NCBI GenBank assembly: GCA_003240625.1
Contig: QFMX01000012.1
Coordinates: forward strand, 1-64,000
From: Sphingomonas taxi
Lineage (GTDB): Bacteria; Pseudomonadota; Alphaproteobacteria; Sphingomonadales; Sphingomonadaceae
DNA: 64,000 bases
Direction of reading: 5' to 3'
A program made the position numbers and the translations under genes. A model generated the notes under the pieces. It saw only the letters and a list, made by a program, of their open reading frames with translations. It was not told the origin of the DNA and did not search any database. Shown here piece after piece: positions 45,713-52,618 of this stretch; positions within the stretch are counted from its first letter, which is position 1; the number at the start of each line of letters is the position of its first letter.

Positions 45713-46748
45713 ATGATCCGCACCCGCTCGATACTGCTCGCTCTCGCGCTACTCGCCGGCTGCGCGGCGCCGTCGGTGGAGACCGTTCCCCCGAGCGATC
45801 ACTTCAACGGCACGCGCTTCTTCAACCCCGACGGCGTGCAGGGCAGTAGCGGCGAACAGAAGCAGGGTCCGGTCGCGCTCCTTGGCAATCTGGTGAAGCC
45901 GCCTTATCGGAGTTGGCCCGATGTTCCCGTAGCCCCTTCGCGACCGCGCGCGCGCGTCGACGGGCAGACGATGCGCGTCACCTGGATCGGGCACTCGACC
46001 GTGCTGGTGCAGACCCAGGGGCTCAATATCCTGACCGATCCCATGTGGCTTGAGCGCTCGTCGCCGGTCCAGTTCCTCGGCGTGAAGCGCGTCCGCCAAC
46101 CCGGCGTGCGGCTGGCGGACCTGCCGAAGATCGACCTGATCCTGCTCAGCCATGATCACCGCGATCACCTCGACATGACCGCGATGCGAACGCTCTGGCA
46201 GCGGGACAAGCCACTGATCGTGACGGGTCTCGGCAACGACCAGATCCTCGCCCGCAACGGCATCCGTGCGGTCGCGCGCGACTGGGGCGGGCGCGTAACA
46301 TTGCGCCCCGGCATCGACGTGATCGTCGAGCGCGCATCACTGGAGCGAATACGACCCCGGCGACCGCGACAAGACATTATGGGCGGGCTTCACCGTGACG
46401 CTGCCGGGCGGGAACCTGTATTTCGCGGGTGACACCGGTCCCGGCGACATGCGCTGGGCGACCGAAGCGCGCGCCGCCGGCCCAGTCCGGCTGGCGATCC
46501 TGCCGATCGGCGCGTATCATTTCGAAGGGCACGAGACCGACAACCACATCGGCCCGGATCAGGCGGTGACGGCGTTCGAACAGCTCGGCGCGGCCTACGC
46601 GATCGGCGTCCACTGGGGCACGTTCGAGCTGACCTCGGAGGGCATCAACGAACCGCCCGACCACCTCCGCGCAGCGCTGGTTCGCGAGCATATCCCCGCG
46701 AACCGCTTCCGTACGCCAGAAGCCGGCGAGCCCTGGGTGATCGAGTAG
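45713..46748 (+). pseudogene. MBL-fold lipoprotein hydrolase (UlaG/NAPE-PLD-like), frameshifted
   Basis: Begins as a lipoprotein: LLALALLAGCAAPS has a lipobox LAGC with Cys17. The metallo-beta-lactamase fold follows with VTWIGHSTVLVQ, the metal motif LSHDHRDHLD near residue 145, and a later GLGNDQILARNG. After residue about 207 the frame changes: the first frame ends at 46432 in unrelated sequence, whereas the next frame, in step with 46395, continues as HHWSEYDPGDRDKTLWAGF, FAGDTGPGDM and VHWGTFELTSEGINEP to 46748. The switch lies at about 46330-46338 and equals one extra base (or two missing). Full length would be near 344 residues. It is either a real pseudogene or a sequencing error. Confidence 0.87.
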
Positions 46749-46759
46749 AAGCGGGCCAA

Positions 46760-46880
46760 TCCTCCCCCGCCAGGGGGAGGTGTCGCCGAAGGTGACGGAG
46801 GGGGAGGACACGGAACCGAGGTTTCCCTTTCCTCCCCCTCCGTCTGGCAAGAGCCAGCCACCTCCCCCTGGCGGGGGAGG
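46760..46880. repeat. Palindromic repeat doublet, CCTCCCCC...GGGGGAGG type
   Basis: ATCCTCCCCCGCCAGGGGGA and CCTCCCCCTGGCGGGGGAGG with GACGGAGGGGGAGGACAC / TCCTCCCCCTCCGTC inside. It follows the broken hydrolase gene and precedes another repeat family at 46906. Confidence 0.9.
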
Positions 46881-46905
46881 ATCGAGCGGTCGAATACCGC
46901 CCTCC

Positions 46906-46988
46906 CGTCATCCTGACGAAAGTCAGGACCCAGAGCCAAGCAGGACCGCGGCCCGATATCCTGCGTCCTCACTTTCGTCAGGATGACG
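46906..46988. repeat. Inverted repeat, CGTCATCCTGACGAAAGTCAGGA type
   Basis: Arms CGTCATCCTGACGAAAGTCA and CACTTTCGTCAGGATGACG; GGACCCAGAGCC occurs inside. Third copy of the family at 20236 and 23624. The uracil-DNA glycosylase gene stops 10 bp further on. Confidence 0.88.
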
Positions 46989-46997
46989 GGGGGCGTT

Positions 46998-47732
46998 TCA
47001 AACCGTCCCGCGCAACTCCAGCGCCCGCTTGAACACCGCGTCGAACATCTCCGCCGTCAGCACGCCCGTATTCACATTGTACCGCGAACAGTGAAAGCTA
47101 TCGATCAGCACACGACCATCGGGCATCACATGCTCCGCCCCATGCGCGAACCGCGCCTTCGGCAACCGCCCGCCGAGCATCTTCACCGCCGACTGGTGCG
47201 CGATATGCCCCAGCGCCACGAACACGCGTGCGGTCGGCACGGCATCCGCCTGCGTCTCCAGGAACGGCCGGCAGGTGCGGATTTCCTCCGGCGTCGGCTT
47301 GTTCTCCGGCGGCAGGCATTTCACCGCGTTGAGGATGATCGCACCGTCGAGCGCCAGACCGTCCTCGGCCTTCGCGCCGTACGTGCCCGTCGCAAGCCCG
47401 AACCGTCCGAGCGTCTCATACAGGAACTGCCCCGCATAATCCCCGGTGAACGCGCGGCCCGTGCGGTTCGCGCCATGCTTGCCGGGCGCGAGGCCGATGA
47501 TGCCGAGCCACGCGGCGGGATCGCCGAACGCAGGCACCGGCGCGTTCCACCAGGTCGGGAACTCGATCCGCAGCTGTTCGCGCACCCCGACGAGGCGGGG
47601 GCAGAGCGGACAGTCATGCGGCGGCTCGGTCTCGGGCAGTGCGGAGACGGGCGCGAAGACGGTCGTGACGTCGACCTCGCCGGCCTCGTCGACGGTTTCG
47701 GTAGGCTCGGTGGTGTAAGGTGTGGAATCCAT
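46998..47732 (-). CDS. Uracil-DNA glycosylase family 5 (UdgB-like), iron-sulfur
   Basis: A 244-residue DNA-repair enzyme that excises uracil and other deaminated bases. Motif GLAPGKHGANRTGRAFTGDY near residue 80-99 and the C-terminal HCSRYNVNTGVLTAEMF near 222 are typical of family 5 rather than family 4 enzymes. Four cysteines (C41, C44, C139, C154) have the spacing of the [4Fe-4S] cluster. Family 5 usually has H-P-S-R at the second motif; here it is H-C-S-R. The ATG lies 22 bp from the divergent folK start. A family 1 ung is also present at 59361. Confidence 0.88.
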   Translation of the reverse strand: MDSTPYTTEPTETVDEAGEVDVTTVFAPVSALPETEPPHDCPLCPRLVGVREQLRIEFPTWWNAPVPAFGDPAAWLGIIGLAPGKHGANRTGRAFTGDYAGQFLYETLGRFGLATGTYGAKAEDGLALDGAIILNAVKCLPPENKPTPEEIRTCRPFLETQADAVPTARVFVALGHIAHQSAVKMLGGRLPKARFAHGAEHVMPDGRVLIDSFHCSRYNVNTGVLTAEMFDAVFKRALELRGTV

Positions 47733-47754
47733 GGGATTGCGCTAGGCGGACCAA

Positions 47755-48261
47755 ATGTCGCCTGCAACCCCGCTCCCGCCGATCGCGCAGGCTGCAACCT
47801 ACGCGATCGCGCTCGGTTCGAACCGCCGCGGCCGTCACGGAAGCCCTCAGCGCGAGATCGCCGCCGCGCTGGAGGCCCTCGGCAATGTCCTCGCACGCTC
47901 GCCGACCGTTGCCAGCGCGCCGCTAGGGCCCTCCAACCGCCGCTATGCCAACGCCGTCGCGCTGATCGCGTCCACGGAAGACCCCGCTACCCTGCTCGTC
48001 CGCCTGAAGCGGATCGAACGCAGCTTCGGGCGCCGCCCCGGCCGCCGCTGGGGCATCCGCGTGATCGATCTCGACATCATCCTCTGGTCCGGCGGGGCGT
48101 GGGCGTCGCCCGGGCTGACCGTCCCGCATGCCGCGTTCCGCACCCGCAGCTTCGTGCTCGGCCCGCTCGCTGGGCTCATCCCGACATGGCGCGATCCGCT
48201 GACCGGGCGAACGATACGGCAATTGGCGCAATCGGTTGACCGAAAGCGGCCACGCGATTAG
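47755..48261 (+). CDS. folK: HPPK: 2-amino-4-hydroxy-6-hydroxymethyldihydropteridine diphosphokinase
   Basis: Transfers pyrophosphate from ATP to 6-hydroxymethyl-dihydropterin, giving the substrate of folP. A 168-residue protein with ALGSNRRGRHGSP near residue 19, APLGPSNRRYANAV near 55 and the signature RRWGIRVIDLDIILW near 96-110, which holds the magnesium-binding Asp pair. VPHAAFRTRSFVLGPLA near 122 is the last conserved stretch. Its usual partner folP is 10 kb away, so folate genes are dispersed here. tRNA-Lys starts 21 bp after the stop. Confidence 0.94.
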   Translation: MSPATPLPPIAQAATYAIALGSNRRGRHGSPQREIAAALEALGNVLARSPTVASAPLGPSNRRYANAVALIASTEDPATLLVRLKRIERSFGRRPGRRWGIRVIDLDIILWSGGAWASPGLTVPHAAFRTRSFVLGPLAGLIPTWRDPLTGRTIRQLAQSVDRKRPRD

Positions 48262-48282
48262 GTGCGCGGTCCACGATGGCGG

Positions 48283-48358
48283 GGGTCCGTAGCTCAGTTG
48301 GTAGAGCAAGCGACTTTTAATCGAGAGGTCCCGGGTTCGAGCCCCGGCGGACCCACCA
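48283..48358 (+). tRNA. tRNA-Lys (anticodon TTT)
   Basis: A 76-base cloverleaf with acceptor GGGTCCG/CGGACCC, D arm GCTCAGTTGGTAGAGC, anticodon loop CTTTTAA (TTT), T arm CCGGGTTCGAGCCCCGG, discriminator A and encoded CCA. In the anticodon stem AGCGA faces TCGAG: three standard pairs next to the loop, but A-G and G-A at the top two positions. A PAP2 gene begins where the tRNA ends. Confidence 0.95.
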
Positions 48359-49032
48359 TCGACGGCACGCCGCCTGAAGGCGCGCGGCGACGCCTGCCCG
48401 CGGTTCTCGCCGGCGCATCCGTCGCGGCGGTCGGCATCGTCCTCATCCTGCTCGTCGGTCTCGCGGTAGGCCATTGGCCGTTCGCGTTCGATCGGTCGAT
48501 CATCCTGGGGCTGCGCGCCTGGGGTGGCCCGTCCTGGCTACCGAAGGTCGCCGCGGACGTTACCGCGCTCGGCGGCGGCATCGTCCTGACGATCGTCGTC
48601 GTGATCGTTGCCGGCCTGCTGATCGTCCAGCGGCTGTGGCTGACCGCGATCGCGATCGTCGCAGCCAGCGTCAGCGGCAACATCATCGTCGAGCTGGTCA
48701 AACTGCACGTTGCACGCCCGCGCCCCGACATCGTCGCGCACCTCGTCACGGTGTCGCACATGAGCTTCCCCAGCGGGCATTCGGCGAACAGTGCGATCGT
48801 CTATCTGACGCTCGCCGGCCTCGCCTCGCAGGTGACGCGGGATCGTGCGACGCGGGCGTATATGCTCGTCATCGCGATCCTGCTGGTCGGCGCGATCGGG
48901 TGTAGCCGGGTGTATCTCGGCGTCCACTGGCCGAGCGACGTGCTGGCTGGGTGGAGCTTCGGCACGCTCTGGGCGCTCGCCTGGTGGCTCGCCACCGCCC
49001 GCGTGCGCACCTCAATCGGCGGCGAGCGCTAG
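48358..49032 (+). CDS. PAP2-family membrane phosphatase, start unclear
   Basis: A membrane phosphatase, probably acting on a lipid phosphate such as undecaprenyl pyrophosphate. The three PAP2 signature motifs are present: KLHVARPRP, then SFPSGHSANSAIVYLTLAG (in part: PSGHS) and SRVYLGVHWPSDVLAG. About six helices. The frame is open from 48262, but that 5' part is the tRNA-Lys gene. Between the tRNA and the first helix there is no ATG, GTG or TTG; ATC at 48358 (sharing the A of CCA) and CTG at 48394 are the available codons. I give the frame from the tRNA end. A true start upstream would make the gene overlap the tRNA. Confidence 0.82.
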   Translation: MDGTPPEGARRRLPAVLAGASVAAVGIVLILLVGLAVGHWPFAFDRSIILGLRAWGGPSWLPKVAADVTALGGGIVLTIVVVIVAGLLIVQRLWLTAIAIVAASVSGNIIVELVKLHVARPRPDIVAHLVTVSHMSFPSGHSANSAIVYLTLAGLASQVTRDRATRAYMLVIAILLVGAIGCSRVYLGVHWPSDVLAGWSFGTLWALAWWLATARVRTSIGGER

Positions 49033-49845
49033 CAGCGCCTTTGCCGCCTTCAGATGCGGCGCATCGACCATCCTGCCATCCAACTGGAGCGCGCCCGCGC
49101 CCGGATTGGCGGCGAACAGGTCGACGATCGCCTGGGCATGCGCGCGCTCTTCGTCCGACGGCGTGAAGGCCGCGTTGATCACCGCGACCTGGCTCGGGTG
49201 GATCGCCATCATCCCCGTGAACCCGTCGCGACGACCGCGCGCGGCATAGGCGGCAAGTCCGTCCAGATCGCGAAAGTCGGGATAGACCGTCTCGATCGCC
49301 GCCACCCCCGCGGCATGCGCGCCGAACAGCGTCAGCGACCGCGCGAGCTGATACGGCGCGGTGTACGATCCATCCGCCTCGCGCGAGGTCGCGGCGCCGA
49401 TCGCAGCGGGCAGGTCCTCCGCGCCCCAGGTCAGCCCGACGAGCCGATCCGTGACGCCGCCATAGGTCCCGAGCGTGAAAATCGCCGCGGGCGTCTCGGT
49501 CGCGATCGGCAGGATGGCGATCTTGCCGCTCAGTCTGGCATCGAGCGCGGCAAGGCTCACGGCGCCCTCCGCCTTCGGCAGCACGATGCCATCCGGATTG
49601 GCCGAGAGCACGGCCGCGAGGTCGTCGTCCGCGAGCCCCGAATCGAGCGGGTTGATCCGCACGAACAACGGTATCGTCCGAGGCTCGGCAAGGAACGTCG
49701 CGACGCATTCTCGCGCCGCCACCTTGGCACCCGGCGCGACCGAATCCTCCAGGTCGAGGATCAACGCGTCCGCGCCCAGCCCGAGCGCCTTGACCATCCG
49801 CTCGGGGCGATCGCCCGGCACGAACAGCAGCGAGCGGAGTCTCAC
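49012..49845 (-). CDS. HpcH/HpaI aldolase family, CitE-like CoA-ester lyase
   Basis: A 277-residue (beta/alpha)8 lyase resembling citrate lyase beta subunit and malyl/citramalyl-CoA lyases. RSLLFVPGDRPERMVKAL is the N-terminal CoA-binding strand, ALILDLEDSVAPGAK near residue 26 holds the metal-site residues, VRINPLDSGLADDDL near 62, and LTWGAEDLPAAIG near 133 carries a second acid. GMMAIHPSQVAVINAAF near 200 is also typical. The start is GTG at 49845, whose GTGA overlaps the galE stop; the frame is open to an ATG at 49875 inside galE. The natural substrate is unknown. It is convergent with the PAP2 gene, sharing 21 bases. Confidence 0.9.
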   Translation of the reverse strand: MRLRSLLFVPGDRPERMVKALGLGADALILDLEDSVAPGAKVAARECVATFLAEPRTIPLFVRINPLDSGLADDDLAAVLSANPDGIVLPKAEGAVSLAALDARLSGKIAILPIATETPAAIFTLGTYGGVTDRLVGLTWGAEDLPAAIGAATSREADGSYTAPYQLARSLTLFGAHAAGVAAIETVYPDFRDLDGLAAYAARGRRDGFTGMMAIHPSQVAVINAAFTPSDEERAHAQAIVDLFAANPGAGALQLDGRMVDAPHLKAAKALLALAAD

Positions 49846-50840
49846 CGACCCTTCTCCGCCAGCGCGCGCTCCCACGCCAGCGCATCGCGCACGATCCCGT
49901 CGAGATCGGCATGGCGCGGCGTCCAGTCGAGCCTTTCCAGGATCGCGCGATTGTCCGAGATCAGCATCGCCGGATCGCCCGCGCGACGCCCCTCAAGGCG
50001 ACGTTCGATCGTCCGATTGGTAACCTTGTCGACCGCGTCGAGCACGTCGAGCACGGAGAAGCCCTTGCCGTAGCCGGCGTTGAGAATGTGGCTCTTGGTC
50101 GGTTCGGCGATCAGCACGTCGAGCGCGGCGACATGCGCGGCGGCGAGGTCGGTGACGTGGATGTAGTCGCGCACGCCGGTGCCGTCGGGCGTGTCGAAAT
50201 CCGTGCCATAGACACCGACCGCGTCGCGCTTGCCGGTAGCGGCCTCGACCGCGATCTTGATCAGGTGCGTCGCGCCGACCGTCGACTGGCCGCTGCGCCC
50301 CTGCGGATCGGCGCCGGCGACATTGAAGTAGCGCAGAGCGGCGTAATTCATCGGGTGCGCCGCGGCGACGTCGCGCAGCATCGCCTCGGTCATCAGCTTC
50401 GACATGCCGTACGGGTTGATCGGCACGGTCGGATCACCTTCCGCGACCGGCACCTTCTCAGGCGTGCCATAGGTGGCTGCGGTCGAGGAGAAGATGAAGT
50501 GCGGCACACCCTCGACCACCGCGCTCTCGATCAGTGCGCGGCTCGCGGCGGTGTTGTTGCGGTAATATTTGAGCGGATCGCTAACCGATTCGGGCACCAC
50601 GACGGAGCCGGCAAAGTGCAAGATCGCGCGGACGTTGTGATCGCGGATCGCCGCGCGAACCTTCGCATCGTCGGCGATGTTCGCCTCGACCAGTGCCGCG
50701 CGGCGGTCGACCGCCCAGTCGAATCCCGTGACGAGGTTGTCGAGCACCACGACGTCATAGCCTGCGTCGAGCAGCGCCAATACCGCATGGCTGCCGATGT
50801 AACCGGCGCCGCCGGTGACCATAACCTTACCGTCGATCAT
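49842..50840 (-). CDS. galE: UDP-glucose 4-epimerase
   Basis: Interconverts UDP-glucose and UDP-galactose, feeding exopolysaccharide and lipopolysaccharide synthesis. A 332-residue extended short-chain dehydrogenase: MVTGGAGYIGSHAVLALLDA near residue 8 (NAD fold), HFAGSVVVPESVSDPLKYYR (in part) near 75, FSSTAATYG near 116 with YGMSKLMTE near 143 (catalytic Tyr-Lys), and YIHVTDLAAAHV near 218. The stop overlaps the CitE-like gene by four bases, so the two form one unit. msrA is divergent upstream. Confidence 0.95.
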   Translation of the reverse strand: MIDGKVMVTGGAGYIGSHAVLALLDAGYDVVVLDNLVTGFDWAVDRRAALVEANIADDAKVRAAIRDHNVRAILHFAGSVVVPESVSDPLKYYRNNTAASRALIESAVVEGVPHFIFSSTAATYGTPEKVPVAEGDPTVPINPYGMSKLMTEAMLRDVAAAHPMNYAALRYFNVAGADPQGRSGQSTVGATHLIKIAVEAATGKRDAVGVYGTDFDTPDGTGVRDYIHVTDLAAAHVAALDVLIAEPTKSHILNAGYGKGFSVLDVLDAVDKVTNRTIERRLEGRRAGDPAMLISDNRAILERLDWTPRHADLDGIVRDALAWERALAEKGR

Positions 50841-50899
50841 ACGCGTCTCCTCTTTGTTGCGCGGTAGCGGCTTCCTACATTGGCGGAAAGGAGATCGTT

Positions 50900-51442
50900 A
50901 TGACGGATTATGTGACGCTGGCCGGCGGCTGCTTCTGGTGCACCGAGGCTGTGTTCAAGGACGTGATCGGCGTGGAGAGCGCCGAGAGCGGCTATATCGG
51001 CGGGACCGTGCCCAACCCAACCTACAAGCAGGTCTGCGGCGGCGACACCGGTCATGCCGAGGCGATCCGGATCGGCTTCGACCCCGAGCAGCTGAAGCTC
51101 GGCGACCTGCTCGACATCTTCTTTGCGACGCACGACGCGACGACGCTGAACCGGCAGGGCAACGACGTGGGTACGCAGTACCGGTCGGCGATGTTCCCGG
51201 CGGACGACGCGCAGAAGGCCGAGATGCAGGCTGCGCTCGAGCGGGCCCAGGCGGCTTCGCCCAAGCCGATCGTTACGACGATCGAGCCGATGGATACGTG
51301 GTACGAGGCCGAGGGCTATCATCAGGATTACTGGGAGACTTCGGGCCGCTCGAACCCGTATTGCATGGCTGTGATCCCCCCCAAGCTGCAGAAGCTCCGC
51401 AAGAGCTTCGCGGCGCGGTCGAAGGCTGCGGTGAACGCGTAA
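50900..51442 (+). CDS. msrA: Peptide-methionine (S)-S-oxide reductase
   Basis: Reduces methionine-S-sulfoxide, free and in proteins. A 180-residue cytoplasmic protein with catalytic Cys11 in AGGCFWCTEAVF; GYIGGTVPNPTYKQVCGGDT near residue 35-54 and QYRSAMFPADD near 97 match the family. Cys51 is the probable recycling cysteine, in CGGDTGHAEA. AAGGAG lies 9 bases before the ATG. It has its own promoter region shared with galE. No msrB is in the window. Confidence 0.95.
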   Translation: MTDYVTLAGGCFWCTEAVFKDVIGVESAESGYIGGTVPNPTYKQVCGGDTGHAEAIRIGFDPEQLKLGDLLDIFFATHDATTLNRQGNDVGTQYRSAMFPADDAQKAEMQAALERAQAASPKPIVTTIEPMDTWYEAEGYHQDYWETSGRSNPYCMAVIPPKLQKLRKSFAARSKAAVNA

Positions 51443-51451
51443 GGCAGAATG

Positions 51452-51558
51452 GGTTCACGCGAAGGCGCGAAGGCGCAAAGATGTAGAGCGTGGATAGCCC
51501 GTACCGGCCTATCAAAACGCTTGAAACCTCTTCGCGCCTTTGCGCCTTCGCGTGAACC
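51452..51558. repeat. Long inverted repeat with GGTTCACGCGAAGGCGC arms
   Basis: The arms GGTTCACGCGAAGGCGCGAA (51452) and TTTGCGCCTTCGCGTGAACC (to 51558) are near-perfect, with CGCAAAG / CTTCGCGCC also pairing. It fills the convergent gap between msrA and the threonylcarbamoyl-AMP synthase gene. Confidence 0.85.
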
Positions 51559-51567
51559 GATCTTGTT

Positions 51568-52572
51568 TTAACGATGCGCAGCACGGCGAAGACGATCGTT
51601 GATCGCTTCGCCGATGCCGTCGAGCGGGATCGGTGCGACGGCGATCTTCGGGCTCTCGTTCGCATCGGCGGCGTGGAGCAGATCGAACAGCTTCGCGGCC
51701 GCTTCGACGAGGTTGCCTGAAGCGGATAGGGTCACGTCACCCGCAACGTCACCAAAACCGATCAGCCACTCGCCAGAATTTGCCTCTGTCGCATGCAACC
51801 GAAGCGCCTTGCTCGGCGCGTAGTGGCTTTCAAGTTGACCGGGCGCAGTAATCGCACTACCCCCCGGCGAAGGCCGGGGCCCAATTGGGGGACAATCATG
51901 GTGCAAGTCGTGCTCCGTTACATCCGACGTTCCAATGGGGCCCCGGCCTTCGGCGGGGAGGTGCGCTAAGAGCGCTTCGGCAGTGATCGGCCCTGGCCGC
52001 AACACAGTCCGGCCCGCCACGATCGTCGACTCAAGCCCAGCCTCGGTAGCCCCGTCGTCGATAATCAACGGCGCGTTCTCCCCGAGACTCCCCGCAACAT
52101 GCGCCGCGGTGGTCGGACTAATCCCCCCGCTCGCATTGGCCGAGGGCGCCGCCAACGGCCGGCCCGAAGCGGCGATCAATCCCTGCATGGCCCGATGCCG
52201 GGGCACCCGGATCGCGATCGTCGCCAACCCCGCCGTCACCAGCGAAGCGATCCCCGAATCCTCCCGCACCGGCAGCACCAACGTCAGCGGCCCCGGCCAG
52301 AACGCCGCCGCCAGCGCGCGCGCCTCCGCATCGAACACCGCGATCCGCTCGGCCGCCGCCAGATCCGCCACATGCACGATCAGCGGATTGAAACTCGGGC
52401 GCCCCTTGGCGGCGTAGATCCGCGCCACTGCCTGGGCGTTGGTGGCGTCCGCCGCGAGTCCGTACACCGTCTCGGTCGGCACCGCGACGATACCCCCGCC
52501 GCGAATCAACGTAGCCGCCTCGGCGATCGCCGCCGTGCCGTAAGGTAAAATCACAGGGTGTGGACGGACCAT
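51568..52572 (-). CDS. Threonylcarbamoyl-AMP synthase (TsaC/Sua5 type) with in-frame repeat insertion
   Basis: Makes threonylcarbamoyl-AMP for t6A37 in tRNAs that read ANN codons. The N-terminal YrdC domain (about 12-200) has VAVPTETVYGLAADATN, KGRPSFNPLIVH and APSANASGGISPT. The C-terminal Sua5 domain begins at the linker APGQLESHYAPSKALRL and ends in NDRLRRAAHR. Between the two, about residues 203-238 are encoded by a palindromic repeat (51855-51965) and read PAEGRGPIG ... DCPPIGPRPSPGGSAIT. The frame stays open, giving 334 residues, near the usual 315 plus the insertion. No other t6A gene is visible. Confidence 0.93.
   Translation of the reverse strand: MVRPHPVILPYGTAAIAEAATLIRGGGIVAVPTETVYGLAADATNAQAVARIYAAKGRPSFNPLIVHVADLAAAERIAVFDAEARALAAAFWPGPLTLVLPVREDSGIASLVTAGLATIAIRVPRHRAMQGLIAASGRPLAAPSANASGGISPTTAAHVAGSLGENAPLIIDDGATEAGLESTIVAGRTVLRPGPITAEALLAHLPAEGRGPIGTSDVTEHDLHHDCPPIGPRPSPGGSAITAPGQLESHYAPSKALRLHATEANSGEWLIGFGDVAGDVTLSASGNLVEAAAKLFDLLHAADANESPKIAVAPIPLDGIGEAINDRLRRAAHR
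51855..51965. repeat. Palindromic repeat inside the threonylcarbamoyl-AMP synthase gene
   Basis: CTACCCCCCGGCGAAGGCCG at the left and GGCCCCGGCCTTCGGCGGGG at the right, with GGGGCCCAATTGGGGG / CCAATGGGGCCCC inside. Same family as 16832-16940. It is translated as part of the interdomain linker. Confidence 0.9.
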
Positions 52573-52618
52573 TTCACAGGCCTATAGCGGGTCCAAACCG
52601 TAGCGATAAGAGGATGCG

